Shown here: in pieces, positions 22,016-32,597 of the stretch
Position numbering within the stretch: the first letter of the stretch is position 1
Layout of the letters: each line of letters opens with the position of its first letter
From: Cryptomeria japonica
Taxonomy: Eukaryota > Streptophyta > Pinopsida > Cupressales > Cupressaceae
DNA length: 64,000 nt
Assembly (NCBI RefSeq): GCF_030272615.1
Contig: NC_081414.1
Location: 825,186,896-825,250,895, forward strand
Direction: 5' to 3'
The notes under the pieces: model-generated
What the model was told of the DNA's origin: nothing
Seen by the model: only the letters and a program-made list of their open reading frames with translations
The model's database searches: none
Position numbers and translations under genes: made by a program

Positions 22016-25000
22016 ATATAAGGTCCCTTAGCACACCATATGACCCCTTAAGACCATATGATGTCCTAAGGGTGGGTCATATGATGTTCTAACACATGTG
22101 CAACCCCATTAGGACCCCGTATAACCCCCAATGACACCATATGACCCCTTGGACCATGTATGATATCCTACGGGGTCATATGGTGTCCTAGTAGGTCATA
22201 TGGTGTTCTAACACATGTGTAGCACCATTAGGACTCCACATGACCCCTAACGACACCATATGATCCCTTAGCACACCAAATGACCCCTTAGGACCATATG
22301 ATGTCCTAAGGGGTCATATGGTGTCCTAAGGGATCATATGGTGTTCTAACATATGTGTAGAGCCATTAGGACTCCACAAGACCCCTAATGACACCATATG
22401 ACCCCTTAGCATACCACATGACCCCTTAGGACCATATGATATCCTAAGGGGTTGTATGGTGTTCTAAGGGGTCATATGGTATTCTAACACATTTGTGGCC
22501 CCATTAGGACCCCAAAGAATCGTAATGACACCATACAACCCCTTAGCACACAACATGACCCCTTAGGACCATATGATATCTTAAGGGGTTGTATGATGTC
22601 CTAAGTGGTCATATGATGTTCTAACACATGTGTGGCCCCATTAGGACCCACATGACCCCCAATGACACCATATGACCCCTTAGGATCATGTATGATATCC
22701 TAAGGGGTCATATGGTGTCGTAAGGGGTCATATGGTGTTGTAACACATGTATTGTCCAATTAGGACCCCATGTGATCCCTAACGACATCATGTGACCCCT
22801 TAGCACACCACATAACCCCTTAGGAGCATATGGTGTCCTAGTGGGTCATATGGTGTTGTAACACATGTGTGGCACAATTAGGACTTCACATGACCCCTAA
22901 CGCCACCATATGACCCCTTAGCACACCACATGACCCCTTAGGACCATATGATGTACTAAGGGGTTGTATGGTGTCCTAAGGGATCATATGGTGTTCTAAC
23001 ACATGTGCAGAGGCATTAAGACCCCACAAGACCCCTAACGATACCATATGACCCCTTAGCACACCACATGATCCCTTAGGACCATATGATGTCCTAAGGG
23101 GTCGTATAGTGTCCTAAGGGGTCATATGGTGTTCTAACACATGTGTGGCCCCATTAGGACCTTGAAGACCCGTAACGACACCATACGACCCCTTAGCACA
23201 CAACATAAACCCTTTGGACCATATGATATCTTAAGGGGTCGTATGATGTCCTAAGGGGTCATATGGTGTTCTAACGCATGTGCAGACCCATTAGGACCCC
23301 ACAAGACCCTTAAGGATACCATACGACCTTTTAGAATACCACATGACCCCTTATGCCTATATGATGTCCACAGGGGTTGTATGGTGTCGTAAGGGGTCAT
23401 ATGGTGTTCTAACACATGTGTGGCCCCATTAGGACCTCGAAGACCCGTGACGACACCATATGACCCCTTAGCACACGACATAACCCCTAAAGACCATATG
23501 ATATCTTAAGAGGTCGTATGATGTCCTAAGGGGTCATATGATGTTCTAACACATATGCAGCCCCATTAGGACCCCACATGACCCCCAATGACACCATCAG
23601 ACCCCTTAGGACCATGTATGATATCCTAAGGGGTCGTATGGTGTTGTATGGGGTCATATGGTGTTGTAACATATGTGTGGCCAAATTAGGACCCCACGTG
23701 ACCCCTAACAACATCATGTGACCTCTTAGCACACCGCATGACCCCTTAGGAGCATATGATGTCCTAAGGGGTCATATGGTGTCCTAGTGGGTCATATGGT
23801 GTTGTAACACATGTGTGGCACCATTAGGACTCCACATGACCCCTAACGACACCATATGACCCCTTAGCACACCACATGACCCCTTAGGACCATATGATGT
23901 CCTAAGGGGTCGTATGGTGTCCTAAGGGGTCATATGGTGTTCTAACACATGTGCGGACCCATTAGGACCCCATAAGACCCCTAACGACACCATATGACCC
24001 CTTAGCATACCACATGACCCCTTAGGACCATATGATGTCCTAAGGGGTCGTATGGTGTCCTAACGGGTCATATGGTGTTCTAACACATGTGTGGCCCCAT
24101 TAGGACCCCAAAGACCCATAACAACACCATACGACACCTTGGCACATGATATGACCCCTTAGGACCATATGATAGCTTAAGGGGTTGTATGATGTCCTAA
24201 GCGGTCATATGGTGTTCTAACACATGTGTAGACCCATTAGGACCCCACAAGACCCCTAACGATACCATATGACCCCTTAGTATACCACATGACCCCTTAG
24301 GACCATATGATGTCCTTAGGGGTCATATGGTGTCCTAAGGGGTCATATGGTGTTCTAACACATGTGTGACCCCATTAGGACCTCAAAGACCCATAACGAC
24401 ACCATACGACCCCTTAGCACATGACATGACCCCTTAGGACCATATGATATGTTAAGGGGTCATATGATTTCCTAAGGGGTCATATGATGTTCTAACACAT
24501 GTGCGGCCCCATTGGGACCCCACATGACCCCCAATGACACCATATGGCCCCTTAGGACCATGTATGATATCTTAAGGAGTTGTATAGTGTCATAAGGGGT
24601 CATATGGTGTTGTAACAGATGTGTGGCCCAATTAGGACCCCACATGACCCCTAATGACATCATGTGACCCCTTAGCACACCACATGACCCCTTTGGAGCA
24701 TATAATGTTCTAAGGGATCATATGGTGTCCTAGTGGGTCATATGGTGTTGTAACACATGTGTGGCACCATTAGGAATCCACATGACCCCTAACGACACCA
24801 TATGACCCCTTATCACACTACATGACCCCTTAGGACCATATGATGTCCTAAGGGACCGTACAATGTCCTAAGGGGTCATATGGTGTTCTAACACATGTGC
24901 AAAGCCATTAGGACCCCTTAGGACCATGCATGATATCCTAAGGTGTCATATGGTGTTGTAACACATGCGTGGCCCAATTAGGACCCCATGTGACCCCTAA

Positions 25001-25210
25001 CGATATCATGTGACCCCTTAGGACCCCACATGACCCCTAACGACACCATAAGATCCCTTAGCACACTATACAACCCCAAGTAGAACCATACAATATCGTA
25101 AGGTGTTGTATGGTGTCCTAATGGTTCATATAGTGTCTTAAGGGGTCTAATGCTGTCTTAAGGGGTCGTATGGTGTCCTAAGGGGTCATATGGTGTCTTG
25201 AGGGGCAAGA
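22016..25210. repeat. Satellite array, about 138-bp monomers with a 946-bp higher-order unit
   Basis: About two dozen monomers can be anchored on CATTAGGA-type sites spaced mostly 137-139 bp, with a shorter 118-120 bp monomer at regular places. The same variants recur every 946 bp (anchors near 22875, 23821 and 24767), that is, seven monomers. An earlier unit starting near 22225 has only five (650 bp). Each monomer contains ACACCATATGACCCCTTAG and its exact reverse complement, and an inner CCCCTTAGGAC/GTCCTAAGGGG hairpin. The end from 24905 is irregular. Minus-strand ORFs here (repeating HHMTP) are only the repeat read in frame. Confidence 0.92.
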
Positions 25211-25538
25211 TGAATTGTAATTACAATATAAAAAGTAGTGCCAATACTGCTTGCAAAAATTAGTTCAGATCATCCCCTAAGAGCGAGCATCATGTTTAAG
25301 GATAAAAATAATAAACCGGTATGCTCTCCCTCTCTCCCTTCCTCCATGCCACATCTCTGTCTCTCTTGCCCTCCCTCCCCCCTCTATCTCCCTTCCTTTC
25401 CCATTCACTCTCTCTCCCTCTCCCTCCCTCCCTCACCACATCTCTCTCTCTCTCTCCATTTTATATTTTTTTAATTATTTTATATTATATTTAATTTATA
25501 TTATTTAATTTTAATTTTATTTTAAAAAAGGGGGGCAA
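25211..25538. repeat. CT-rich microsatellite and AT-rich stretch after the satellite
   Basis: From about 25325 to 25460 the plus strand is CTCTCCC/CTCCCT repeats, then TTTTATATT-like AT-rich DNA. A similar CTCTCTCCC run flanks the satellite stub on the other side (5540-5567). No gene is seen. Confidence 0.8.
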
Positions 25539-25665
25539 GGACCTCGCAACCCCACAAGGCAAAGGGCCCCCCTCCCTAAATCCCTTACGAGAGTGTTGTA
25601 ACCACCGCGCTCCCACAAGGGATTCGGGGAGGGGGCCCACAACCTTGTGGGGCTGCGAGGTGTCC
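25539..25665. repeat. GC-rich long imperfect hairpin 1
   Basis: The outer arms ACCTCGCAACCCCACAAGG and CCTTGTGGGGCTGCGAGGT pair. Inside, GGGCCCCCCTCCCTAAATCC pairs with GGATTCGGGGAGGGGGCCC. The loop is around TTGTAACCACCG. It is paralogous to hairpin 2 and stands out by GC content. Confidence 0.82.
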
Positions 25666-25698
25666 GTTGCAACCCCACAAGGTTGAAGGCCACCTCAC

Positions 25699-25807
25699 AG
25701 CCCTGCAGGGCTATGGGTCCCCCTTCCCAAATTCCTTGCGGGAGTGTGGTAACCACCGCACTCCCGCAAGGAATTTGGGGAGGGGGGCCCATAGCCCCTT
25801 CGAGGCT
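25699..25807. repeat. GC-rich long hairpin 2 with 21-bp perfect core stem
   Basis: A 21-base arm at 25726-25746 (ending TTGCGGGAGTG) and its exact complement at 25759-25779 flank a 12-base loop TGGTAACCACCG. With a few mismatches the pairing extends outward through CTATGGGTCCCCCTT and AGGGGGGCCCATAG to about 48 bases per arm. The ORFs across it are palindrome artefacts. Confidence 0.88.
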
Positions 25808-26004
25808 GCGGTTTTTTAACATAAAAATCATGTACGGGTTTTTGAACATAAAAAAGATGTACGAGTTATGGGAATTATGAATGTTTTCCTATTGGGGTAT
25901 TTTTAGGGACTAATTATGCATATGGGTTAACTAAACATAACCAGTATGTGTTTCTTACACATATTTTTATTTGGTCAACGACCACAAAAAGAGTTTTTGA
26001 AGAG
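25808..26004. other. AT-rich flank with a 30-bp direct repeat, continuous with 40246 onward
   Basis: Two copies of a roughly 30-bp AACATAAAAAWSATGTACG-type motif lie at about 25814-25868. The remainder is unremarkable. Element B was inserted at its right edge, so this sequence originally continued at 40246. Confidence 0.7.
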
Positions 26005-26009
26005 CCCAC
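26005..26009. repeat. Target-site duplication of element B, left copy
   Basis: CCCAC precedes the left LTR and is repeated at 40241-40245. Confidence 0.85.
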
Positions 26010-27130
26010 TAAAGAGGGGAAAACAGATTTGAAAGGTAAACTGATCAAAACATAACGAAATAAACATGCAGAATGCTAAAATATCATAAAAAGACCATTT
26101 CACCTTGCTATTTTACCTTCTCCTTCAGATTGAGCTTGATGAAGTGAAGGCGCCCCTTGATAATGCTCCACTTGATGTGCTCCTTTGATTACTAGATGTG
26201 GATGGCTCTCCAATATTGTGCACAAATGATAAGGATGAATGATAAGGATGAGATGATCAAGTTGCCAAGATGATTTCCTAGGCTCAAAAGGGCAGCATAA
26301 GCTTACTTGATTTCAAGATGTTCTGAATGAAGGGATGGAGCCCTATTTTATAGGAAGAGGAGAGGAAAATGAATGGCTAGGATGAATTCAAGATGAAGGG
26401 CTATGATTTACTTGTGAGCTCACACAAGCTCCAAGAGCGGGTGTGGAGACCAAGAAATATGCCCTAAAGGCATTTCGTATCTCCACACTCTACAAGATGC
26501 ATTGGAGGAATTAAAAATTCTCCAAAAATGGATATTATGGGGATTAGAAGAATAAAAAGGAATTAAAAATTCCTTGGGAGAGGGAAATGCCTAGAGGAAT
26601 GTGAGATTTCAAAAATCTTACATTCATCTAGAAAAAGAGCATTTAAAGCTAGTGGCTGGATGAAAGGACAAAGAGTTGACTTTGTGGCTAATCATGATGA
26701 TTAGCCATCAACGACTCATTAGGAGGGGGATTAGAGGAAATGTTAGGTGGGATTTATATTTGTAGGAGAATTTGACTAGGAGAGAGAATGAGTGGAGGGA
26801 ATAAAAAATCAGAAGAATAATGTTAAGTGAGTTTAGGGAGTTTCTAGACAAATTTATTAGGTTAATGATGAATTAAAAAGATGACTTGTAGGAATCATGT
26901 AGGTTAACTAATTAATTGAAATTAATTAGCTAAGAGGAAGATTTGTGAGGATTTGATTTTTTAGAAGAATAAAGAAAGGGATTGATTTATTAAATAAATC
27001 AATCATATGCTATAGTGACAATATTAATTATATATAATTAATATTGAGAAGAATTTTAATTAACATAATTAATTAATTAATTATGTGAGGAATTAAAAAT
27101 AATCAAAATAATTATTTTTAAGTGTCTACA
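26010..27130 (-). repeat. Element B left LTR (3' LTR in element sense)
   Basis: It is a direct copy of 39120-40240. The plus strand starts TAAAGAGGGGAAAACAG (terminal TG changed to TA) and ends AAGTGTCTACA. The end GTGTCTACA is shared with element A's LTR, so minus-strand transcripts of both start from TGTAGACA-type termini. Confidence 0.95.
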
Positions 27131-27145
27131 TTTTGCCCCTCTTTG
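27131..27145 (-). other. Element B polypurine tract
   Basis: The minus strand reads CAAAGAGGGGCAAAA next to the 3' LTR, identical to element A's tract. Confidence 0.85.
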
Positions 27146-27356
27146 AAGCGAGGTGTGATGACACATTGATTCAAAGAATAATCTTGTTTTGATGTTGATA
27201 TTGGTTTGATAGGATGCCCTGGCTCTTGATTGATAGATTACTGTATGGTGATGCCCCCTTGGGAGATCAATTGAGGTATTTGATCTTTAGAGTTTTGCAA
27301 AATTGATATCCCGATAGATTTGATTTGATTCGATTGATAAGATCTAGATTTAGTTT

Positions 27357-27786
27357 GGTTTCAAGAAGAATTTATCCTATATAAGACAAAGATGATCAAA
27401 GTGTATGGTTTCAGGAAGGATTCATCCTGTATAAGACATGATTGATCATAACGTCTGGTTTCAGGAAAGATTCATCCTGTATAAGACATGATAAGAGCGT
27501 CTGGTTTCAGGAAGGATTCATCCTGTATCAGACATGATCAGAGCATCTGGTTTCAGGAAGGATTCATCCTGTATAAGACATGATCAGATCGTCTAGTTTC
27601 AGGAAGGATTCATCCTGTATAAAACATGATCAGATCACAACGTCTAGTTTCAGGAAGGATTCATCTTGTATAAGACATGATCAGATCACAACGTCTGGTT
27701 TCAGGAAGGATTCATCCTGTATAAGACATGATCAGATCACAATGTCTGGTTTCAGGAGAGATACATCCTGTATAAGACATGAATCA
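27357..27786. repeat. Tandem repeat, nine units of 46-52 bp
   Basis: Each unit contains GGTTTCAGGAAGGATTCATC then CTGTATAAGACATGATCA. CAGGA and TCCTG form a short hairpin in every unit. An open frame of about 75 codons across it is only the repeat in frame. It takes the place of element A's TTTGTGATGAACAG array. Confidence 0.9.
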
Positions 27787-28893
27787 GAATCAGAATTGAC
27801 TATCTGAGGAAAAAAAAATAGAGGAAGAAAAATTAGGGTGGAAGGGATAATTGAGAAAGATATATGAAGTAGTCATGAGGGATTTGGAAAGAAGAATAAG
27901 AGATGCGAGACCGCGGAGGAAAATGGGGGCAATTGAGAACTCCATGGGATTATTGAGTTTAGGATTTGATGGAATGATGGTGAGATTTTGTGCACAACAA
28001 ATGTGGAGAGCCAACCTAGTTTGATGTTGCCCTGAGTGACTTGCACCACTGCTTATAGAAATCAGGATGCCATGAGAAACCCAGGGCGTGGAATGATTCT
28101 GTAGACAAACGGGAATTTCTTACACACAACAATGCAACTGTTAAGAAACACTAATACAAAGTTGTGGGTTCGTGCAAGGAAACCCTCAAACACACCAATA
28201 CCTCTTGTACACGAGAAGGTAAGTGTTGATAAACACTAGTACCAGGTCATCGGTTTATACAAGAAGGATCCAAAACATTCCATACTATGAAATATGCCCC
28301 AGTATGCACCTATCATAACATACCTAGATATGGAAGAACCCAGGCAGTTGTAAATAGTGGCAGTTGTAGGGCAAAAGATGCAAGCCTATATGAAAAGATC
28401 TAACAAAATCTAACAAGTCTCTTCCTTGCGACCAAATGATACCTCTTGCCAAGAGTAGAACTAGGATGGACTTGGGATTGTTTCTCAAGACTTCTTGAAG
28501 CTTATACAGAGGCATAAAAGCTTAGTTTCACTGGGACATTTCTTGTTCATGACTTAGGCGAAGACTCATCATCATACGCATGTTTTAGGGAGGCAGAAAA
28601 GAAGGAATGTTGTGCATGGGTGGGTTGGATGGCAGATGATTTGTAGTATCGATATGATAGACAGTGGATCCGGTTATTTACCTTGGCGCCTACACAGAGG
28701 TTTTCACCAAGATACTTGCCCATAGCGCCACGAATTGTTTTTCTTTCTTTTTCTTTCTTTTTTCTTTTTTTTTAATTTTTTTGTATCATAAGGTGCCTGT
28801 TTGCTAGGTTTGCACCAAAGCGACGATTTTTTCAGGATCTTTTTTTTGTTTTTCATTTTTTTATTTTTTTGACAATTTTAGACTTTCTGAGGA
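27787..28893. other. Element B 3' spacer, non-coding, conserved block near 28690-28850
   Basis: No PMD-like or other gene is recognisable. Near the integrase end are TACTTGCCCATAGCGCCAC, a CTTT/T-rich run, and AAGGTGCCTGTTTGCTAGG, matching the block of element A at 11054-11250. Short minus-strand frames here have no domain. Confidence 0.7.
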
Positions 28894-30148
28894 CTAAGCA
28901 TAAAACCTTTTGAGGTGCATGATATTCATCGGATCATCCAAAGGACCGCCTTCAGGAGTAGCCAACTGATAAGCTCCTAATCCATATTTCGCTGTGATTA
29001 CATATGGTCCAAGCCAATTAGGCTCAAACTTGCCTTTCTTTTCTCTTTCTTGTAGATTTTTCTGATTCTCCATGAGGACAAGATCACCAACTTGGAATTC
29101 TCGGGTTCTGACTTTTTTATGATAACTCATGCGCAGACGGTTTTGATATACCCGGAGATGATTCAAGGCCTTAAGGTGCCTTTCATCTAACAATTCTAGC
29201 TCTTGTAAGTGGGCAATTCTGTATTCTTCCTTTGGTAGGATGTTTTGCAGAGATACCCTTAGAGAGGGGATCTCGATATCAAGGGGAAGGATAGCTTCAG
29301 AACCAAATACTAGGGAATAAGGAGTGGCACTTGTGGGGGTGCAGATGGAGGTGCGGTAGGCCCACAATGCAGGATGGATTTGGAGGTGCCAATCATGACC
29401 CACTTCATTGACTGTCTTTTTGAGGATTTTTATTAGGGTTTTATTAGAAGCCTCAGCTTGGCCATTGCCTTGGGGATAATATGGAGTGGAGAAGCGGTGT
29501 TGGATGTTGAATTTTTGGCAGAGTTCTTTGACATCCTGGTTTTTAAATTGTTTACCATTATCTGTGATGATAACTTTTGGGATGCCATATCGATAGATTA
29601 GGTAGTTCAGGATGAATTTGGATATTTGCTTGCCGGTGGTGAAAGTAAGAGGGATAGCCTCTACCCACTTGGTGAAGTATTTGGTGGTGGTGATAATGAA
29701 TTTATGTCCGTTGGAAGATGAAGGGTGGATTTTCCCAATGAGATTGAGCCCCCACTGTGAGAAGGGCCATGGTGTAATGAATGGCTGCAATTCTTGTGAT
29801 GGTGCATGAATCTTGTCACCATGCTACTAGCAAGGGATGCATTTCTTCACATAGTTGTATGCATCTTCTTCCATTTTAGGCCAATAGTATCCTGTTCTCA
29901 AAAGTTTTTTTAGCCAATGTGAGTCCACTTGAGTGTGCCCTACAGATGCCCTCATGTACTTCGCGTAATGCCCATTCGGCTTCGTGTTTGTCTAAACACC
30001 TTAGGAGGGAACCATCAAAATGCCTTCTAAACAAGGTGTCTGCAAGGATGGTGTAACGGGCACATCGACAGATGAAAGTTTGTTGTTGGGTTTTGGTGAG
30101 ATGTGGGGGAATGGTGTTGTCTTTGAGGAAAGTGAAGGTTTCTTGGTA
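28894..30148 (-). pseudogene. Element B integrase
   Basis: The open 298-codon part 28894-29790 covers the core and C-terminus. The first catalytic position reads WGLNLIGKI (Asn for Asp, about 29743-29745), the second Asp is intact in VIITDNGKQF, and the Glu in GNGQAEASNKT. The GPY/F-like NWLGPYVIT and the end HLKRFYA follow. Upstream, the zinc-binding region (29791-30148) is separated by a stop near 29825. A and B each lack one integrase Asp, but different ones. Confidence 0.88.
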
Positions 30149-30805
30149 CTAAGGGGACTCTGAACCAATGAGAACACACACCATTTCAGATTCTAGTAGG
30201 TTGTATTCCGGTATAAACAATTGCTCGGCCAAGAACTCGCAGTTCTGACTGTGTGCTGGTATTTGAAGGAGGGAGCCAATGGTGGCCATTGCATCTACAA
30301 CCCTGTTGTTTGTTTGTGGGATTTGATCAAACTTGATTGCCATGAAATGTTGCTTAAGATCTTCAGCCATGGTATGGTAGGGAAGGAGTTTATCATCTTT
30401 TGTCTGGTATTCATCATTGACTTGTTTTATGATGAGCTGGGAATCACCATAGACTTGTAATTCCTTTATTTTCCAGTGGATAGCCAAGCGTAAACCTGTG
30501 ATGAGGGCCTCGTATTCTGCTATGTTATTAGTACATGCAAAGGCTATCTTGTATGATTTGGGGATGCCATCTCCTTGAGGTGTGACCAATAATATTCTTG
30601 CCCCCGATCCATTTTGAGTGTAGGAGCCATCAAAATACAATTTCCATGTGGAGGATGTGGTAACAGTCATAATGAACTCATCTGGTAATTCTGTGAGAAG
30701 AGGATGGTCGCCTAGAAGTGGAGCTTCAGCTAACTGATCTGCAATGACTTGTCCCTTGATTGCCTTTCTGTCCACATATTCAATGTCAAACTCGCTTAAG
30801 AGCAC
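30149..30805 (-). CDS. Element B archaeal-type RNase H (aRH)
   Basis: An open frame of 218 codons contains FDIEYVDRKAIKGQVIADQL, then LYFDGSYTQNGSGAR (Asp), TNNIAEYEALITGL (Glu), YGDSQLIIKQVNDEY (Asp) and NRVVDAMATIGS (final Asp). The full D-E-D-D set is present. The ATG at 30805 is merely the first in the frame; the domain is part of pol. This second RNase H supports Tat placement. Confidence 0.88.
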   Translation of the reverse strand: MLLSEFDIEYVDRKAIKGQVIADQLAEAPLLGDHPLLTELPDEFIMTVTTSSTWKLYFDGSYTQNGSGARILLVTPQGDGIPKSYKIAFACTNNIAEYEALITGLRLAIHWKIKELQVYGDSQLIIKQVNDEYQTKDDKLLPYHTMAEDLKQHFMAIKFDQIPQTNNRVVDAMATIGSLLQIPAHSQNCEFLAEQLFIPEYNLLESEMVCVLIGSESP

Positions 30806-31230
30806 GACCTATTTGGTGGTTCTGCCAGTGAGAGCAGCTTTGGACAAGAGATATTTAAGTGGATCAATTTTAGCAATTTATTTTGTCTTATTGTTTAGCA
30901 TATAGTGTCGTAGTTTCTATGTGCTGAATACTAATGCCAAACATGCTCTTTCAATGGGGGTGTATTTGAGTTCATATCCTACCAACGTCCGACTGATGTA
31001 GTAGATGGCGTGTTCCTTCCCTTGATCATTTGTTTACGCCAGTAATGCCCCTAATGCTACTGTAGTAGCACATATGTACAAAATGAGGGGTTTTCTAGGG
31101 GTAGTTGGCATCAAAACTGGAGGTGATGCTAGATATTCTTTTAATTTTTCAAAGGCCTTTTGACAGAGGCAATCCCATTTGAATTTTGTGTCTTTACGTA
31201 ACAGGTGTGCAAATGGATGGCACTTGTCGG
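30806..31230 (-). pseudogene. Element B retroviral-type RNase H, broken
   Basis: Equivalent to element A 13174-13647. Recognisable on the minus strand are parts matching the PPVLMPTTP-like lead and YYISRTLVGYELKYTPIE, and the final connection before aRH. No open frame of length remains; several stops interrupt it, including one near 30808-30812. Confidence 0.7.
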
Positions 31231-32208
31231 CTAGCTATGAAATGAAATGCCTGACAGATTGAAATGCCTGACAGATTGAAGTTTTCCCTGGAGACTACGT
31301 AGTTGTCTAAGAGTTTTTGGCGGAGGCATTTCCATAATAGCTTTTACCTTTGCGGGATCAACCTCGATGCCTCTGCGGGAAACAATGAATCCTAGTAGTT
31401 TTCCTGATGTGACACCAAACACACACTTTTTGGGATTTAGGCACAGCTTGTATTTTTCCAATCTTTCGAAGATCTGTTTTAGAATAGGGATGTGCTCTTG
31501 TCTTGTCTTGGATTTGCCTAGCAAATCATCCACATAGTCCTCCATAATTTTGTGCAAGAGGTCATGAAAAATTGTTGTCATTGCCCGTTGATATGTAGCT
31601 CCAGCATTTTTAAGGCCAAAAGGCATGACCCGGTAACAGAAAGTACCCCATGGTGTTGTGAATGCGGTTTTATGCTGATCCTCATCTGCTATCCTGATTT
31701 GGTTGTATCCAGAAAACCCATCCATTAGCGATAACATTTCATGTCCTGCTGTAAGATCCACAATCATATCTATGTTTGGGAGCGGGAAATCATCTTTAGG
31801 ATAAGCTATATTTAGATCTCAGAAATCTGTGCAAATGCGGATGCCCCCAGTAGGTTTGCTGACAGGTACAATGTTGGAGACCCATTCAACGTAGTCTATG
31901 GGTTTGATAAATTCTGCGTCTAACAACTTTTGAAGTTCTGCCTTGACCAAGAGAGCAATATGCGGGTGCATTTTGCGGAGTTTTTGTTTTACAGGTTTTG
32001 CATCTGGGCGGACGGTGAGATTGTGAACCACCAAGGCAGGATCCAACCTTGGCATATCGAAATAGGACCATGCAAAATTGATTTTAACCTCTGTAAGGAA
32101 GTTGATGAAGTCTTGTTTCTGGATTTCGGTGAGGGATTTGGCAATGAGCACATTTTTCGGAATGACTTCGGTGCCCATGTTGATGCTGTCTATTTCTTCT
32201 ATCAACAA
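31231..32208 (-). pseudogene. Element B reverse transcriptase
   Basis: The two open parts are 31819-32208 (lead with LTEIQKQDFINFLTE, LRKMHPHIALLVKAELQKLL, WVSNIVPVSKPTGGIRICTDF) and 31231-31767 (LSLMDGFSGYNQIRI, MPFGLKNAGATYQRAM, YVDD at 31525-31536, KCVFGVTSGKLLGFIVS). The stop between them is in TDF-stop-DLN, where Arg is expected; TGA there fits a CGA-to-TGA change. A short duplication of AATGCCTGACAGATTG occurs at about 31247-31278 at the C-terminal end. All RT active-site residues remain. Confidence 0.9.
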
Positions 32209-32220
32209 ATTTGATTTGTC

Positions 32221-32597
32221 CTATGGAAGGTAACCAATGGTAGGGAGGTCAAATCCCTCATCATCAAGTGCCTTTTCCAGGTTTTCACTTTCAGATACGC
32301 CCTTTGTTTTTATTTCTTGTTCATCCAAAGGCACCTTAGGGAGGTTTTCACCTAGGAAATCATATCTTTTTCTTTTATTATCTTTTTTGTGGATAAGGGC
32401 ATTGACTTGACTACCAAAGTATCCCTTTTCATGTAGTTGAATACCCTCAATTCTATTACAATCTTCCATATTTTGTGCTGCTAGGAGAGCAATGAGAGCA
32501 TTGTCGTCGACGCAGATATCTAAAGTGGGTTTGTCTCATTGGCCCCAGTCAATGAGTTCAGGATGGACAAGATGTAGCTCATGTGAAGTGGGAGGGG
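32221..32597 (-). pseudogene. Element B linker between G-patch segment and RT
   Basis: The minus-strand frame 32221-32469 is acidic and low in complexity, with KKDNKRKRYDFLGENLPKVP and YFGSQVNAL matching the same linker in element A (YFGEGVG). A stop near 32535 separates it from the upstream frame. No enzymatic function is expected. Confidence 0.7.

Noticed and set aside
23251-24678. Minus-strand ORFs with repeated HHMTP in the satellite
   Set aside because: They are the 138-bp satellite read in frame; no independent coding evidence.
25517-25880. ORFs on both strands with matching Gly/Pro-rich peptides
   Set aside because: Both arise from the palindromic hairpins, which code similarly on each strand by symmetry.
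27357-27786. CRISPR-like array
   Set aside because: Spacers are nearly identical to one another, the DNA is plant, and the array lies inside a retrotransposon.
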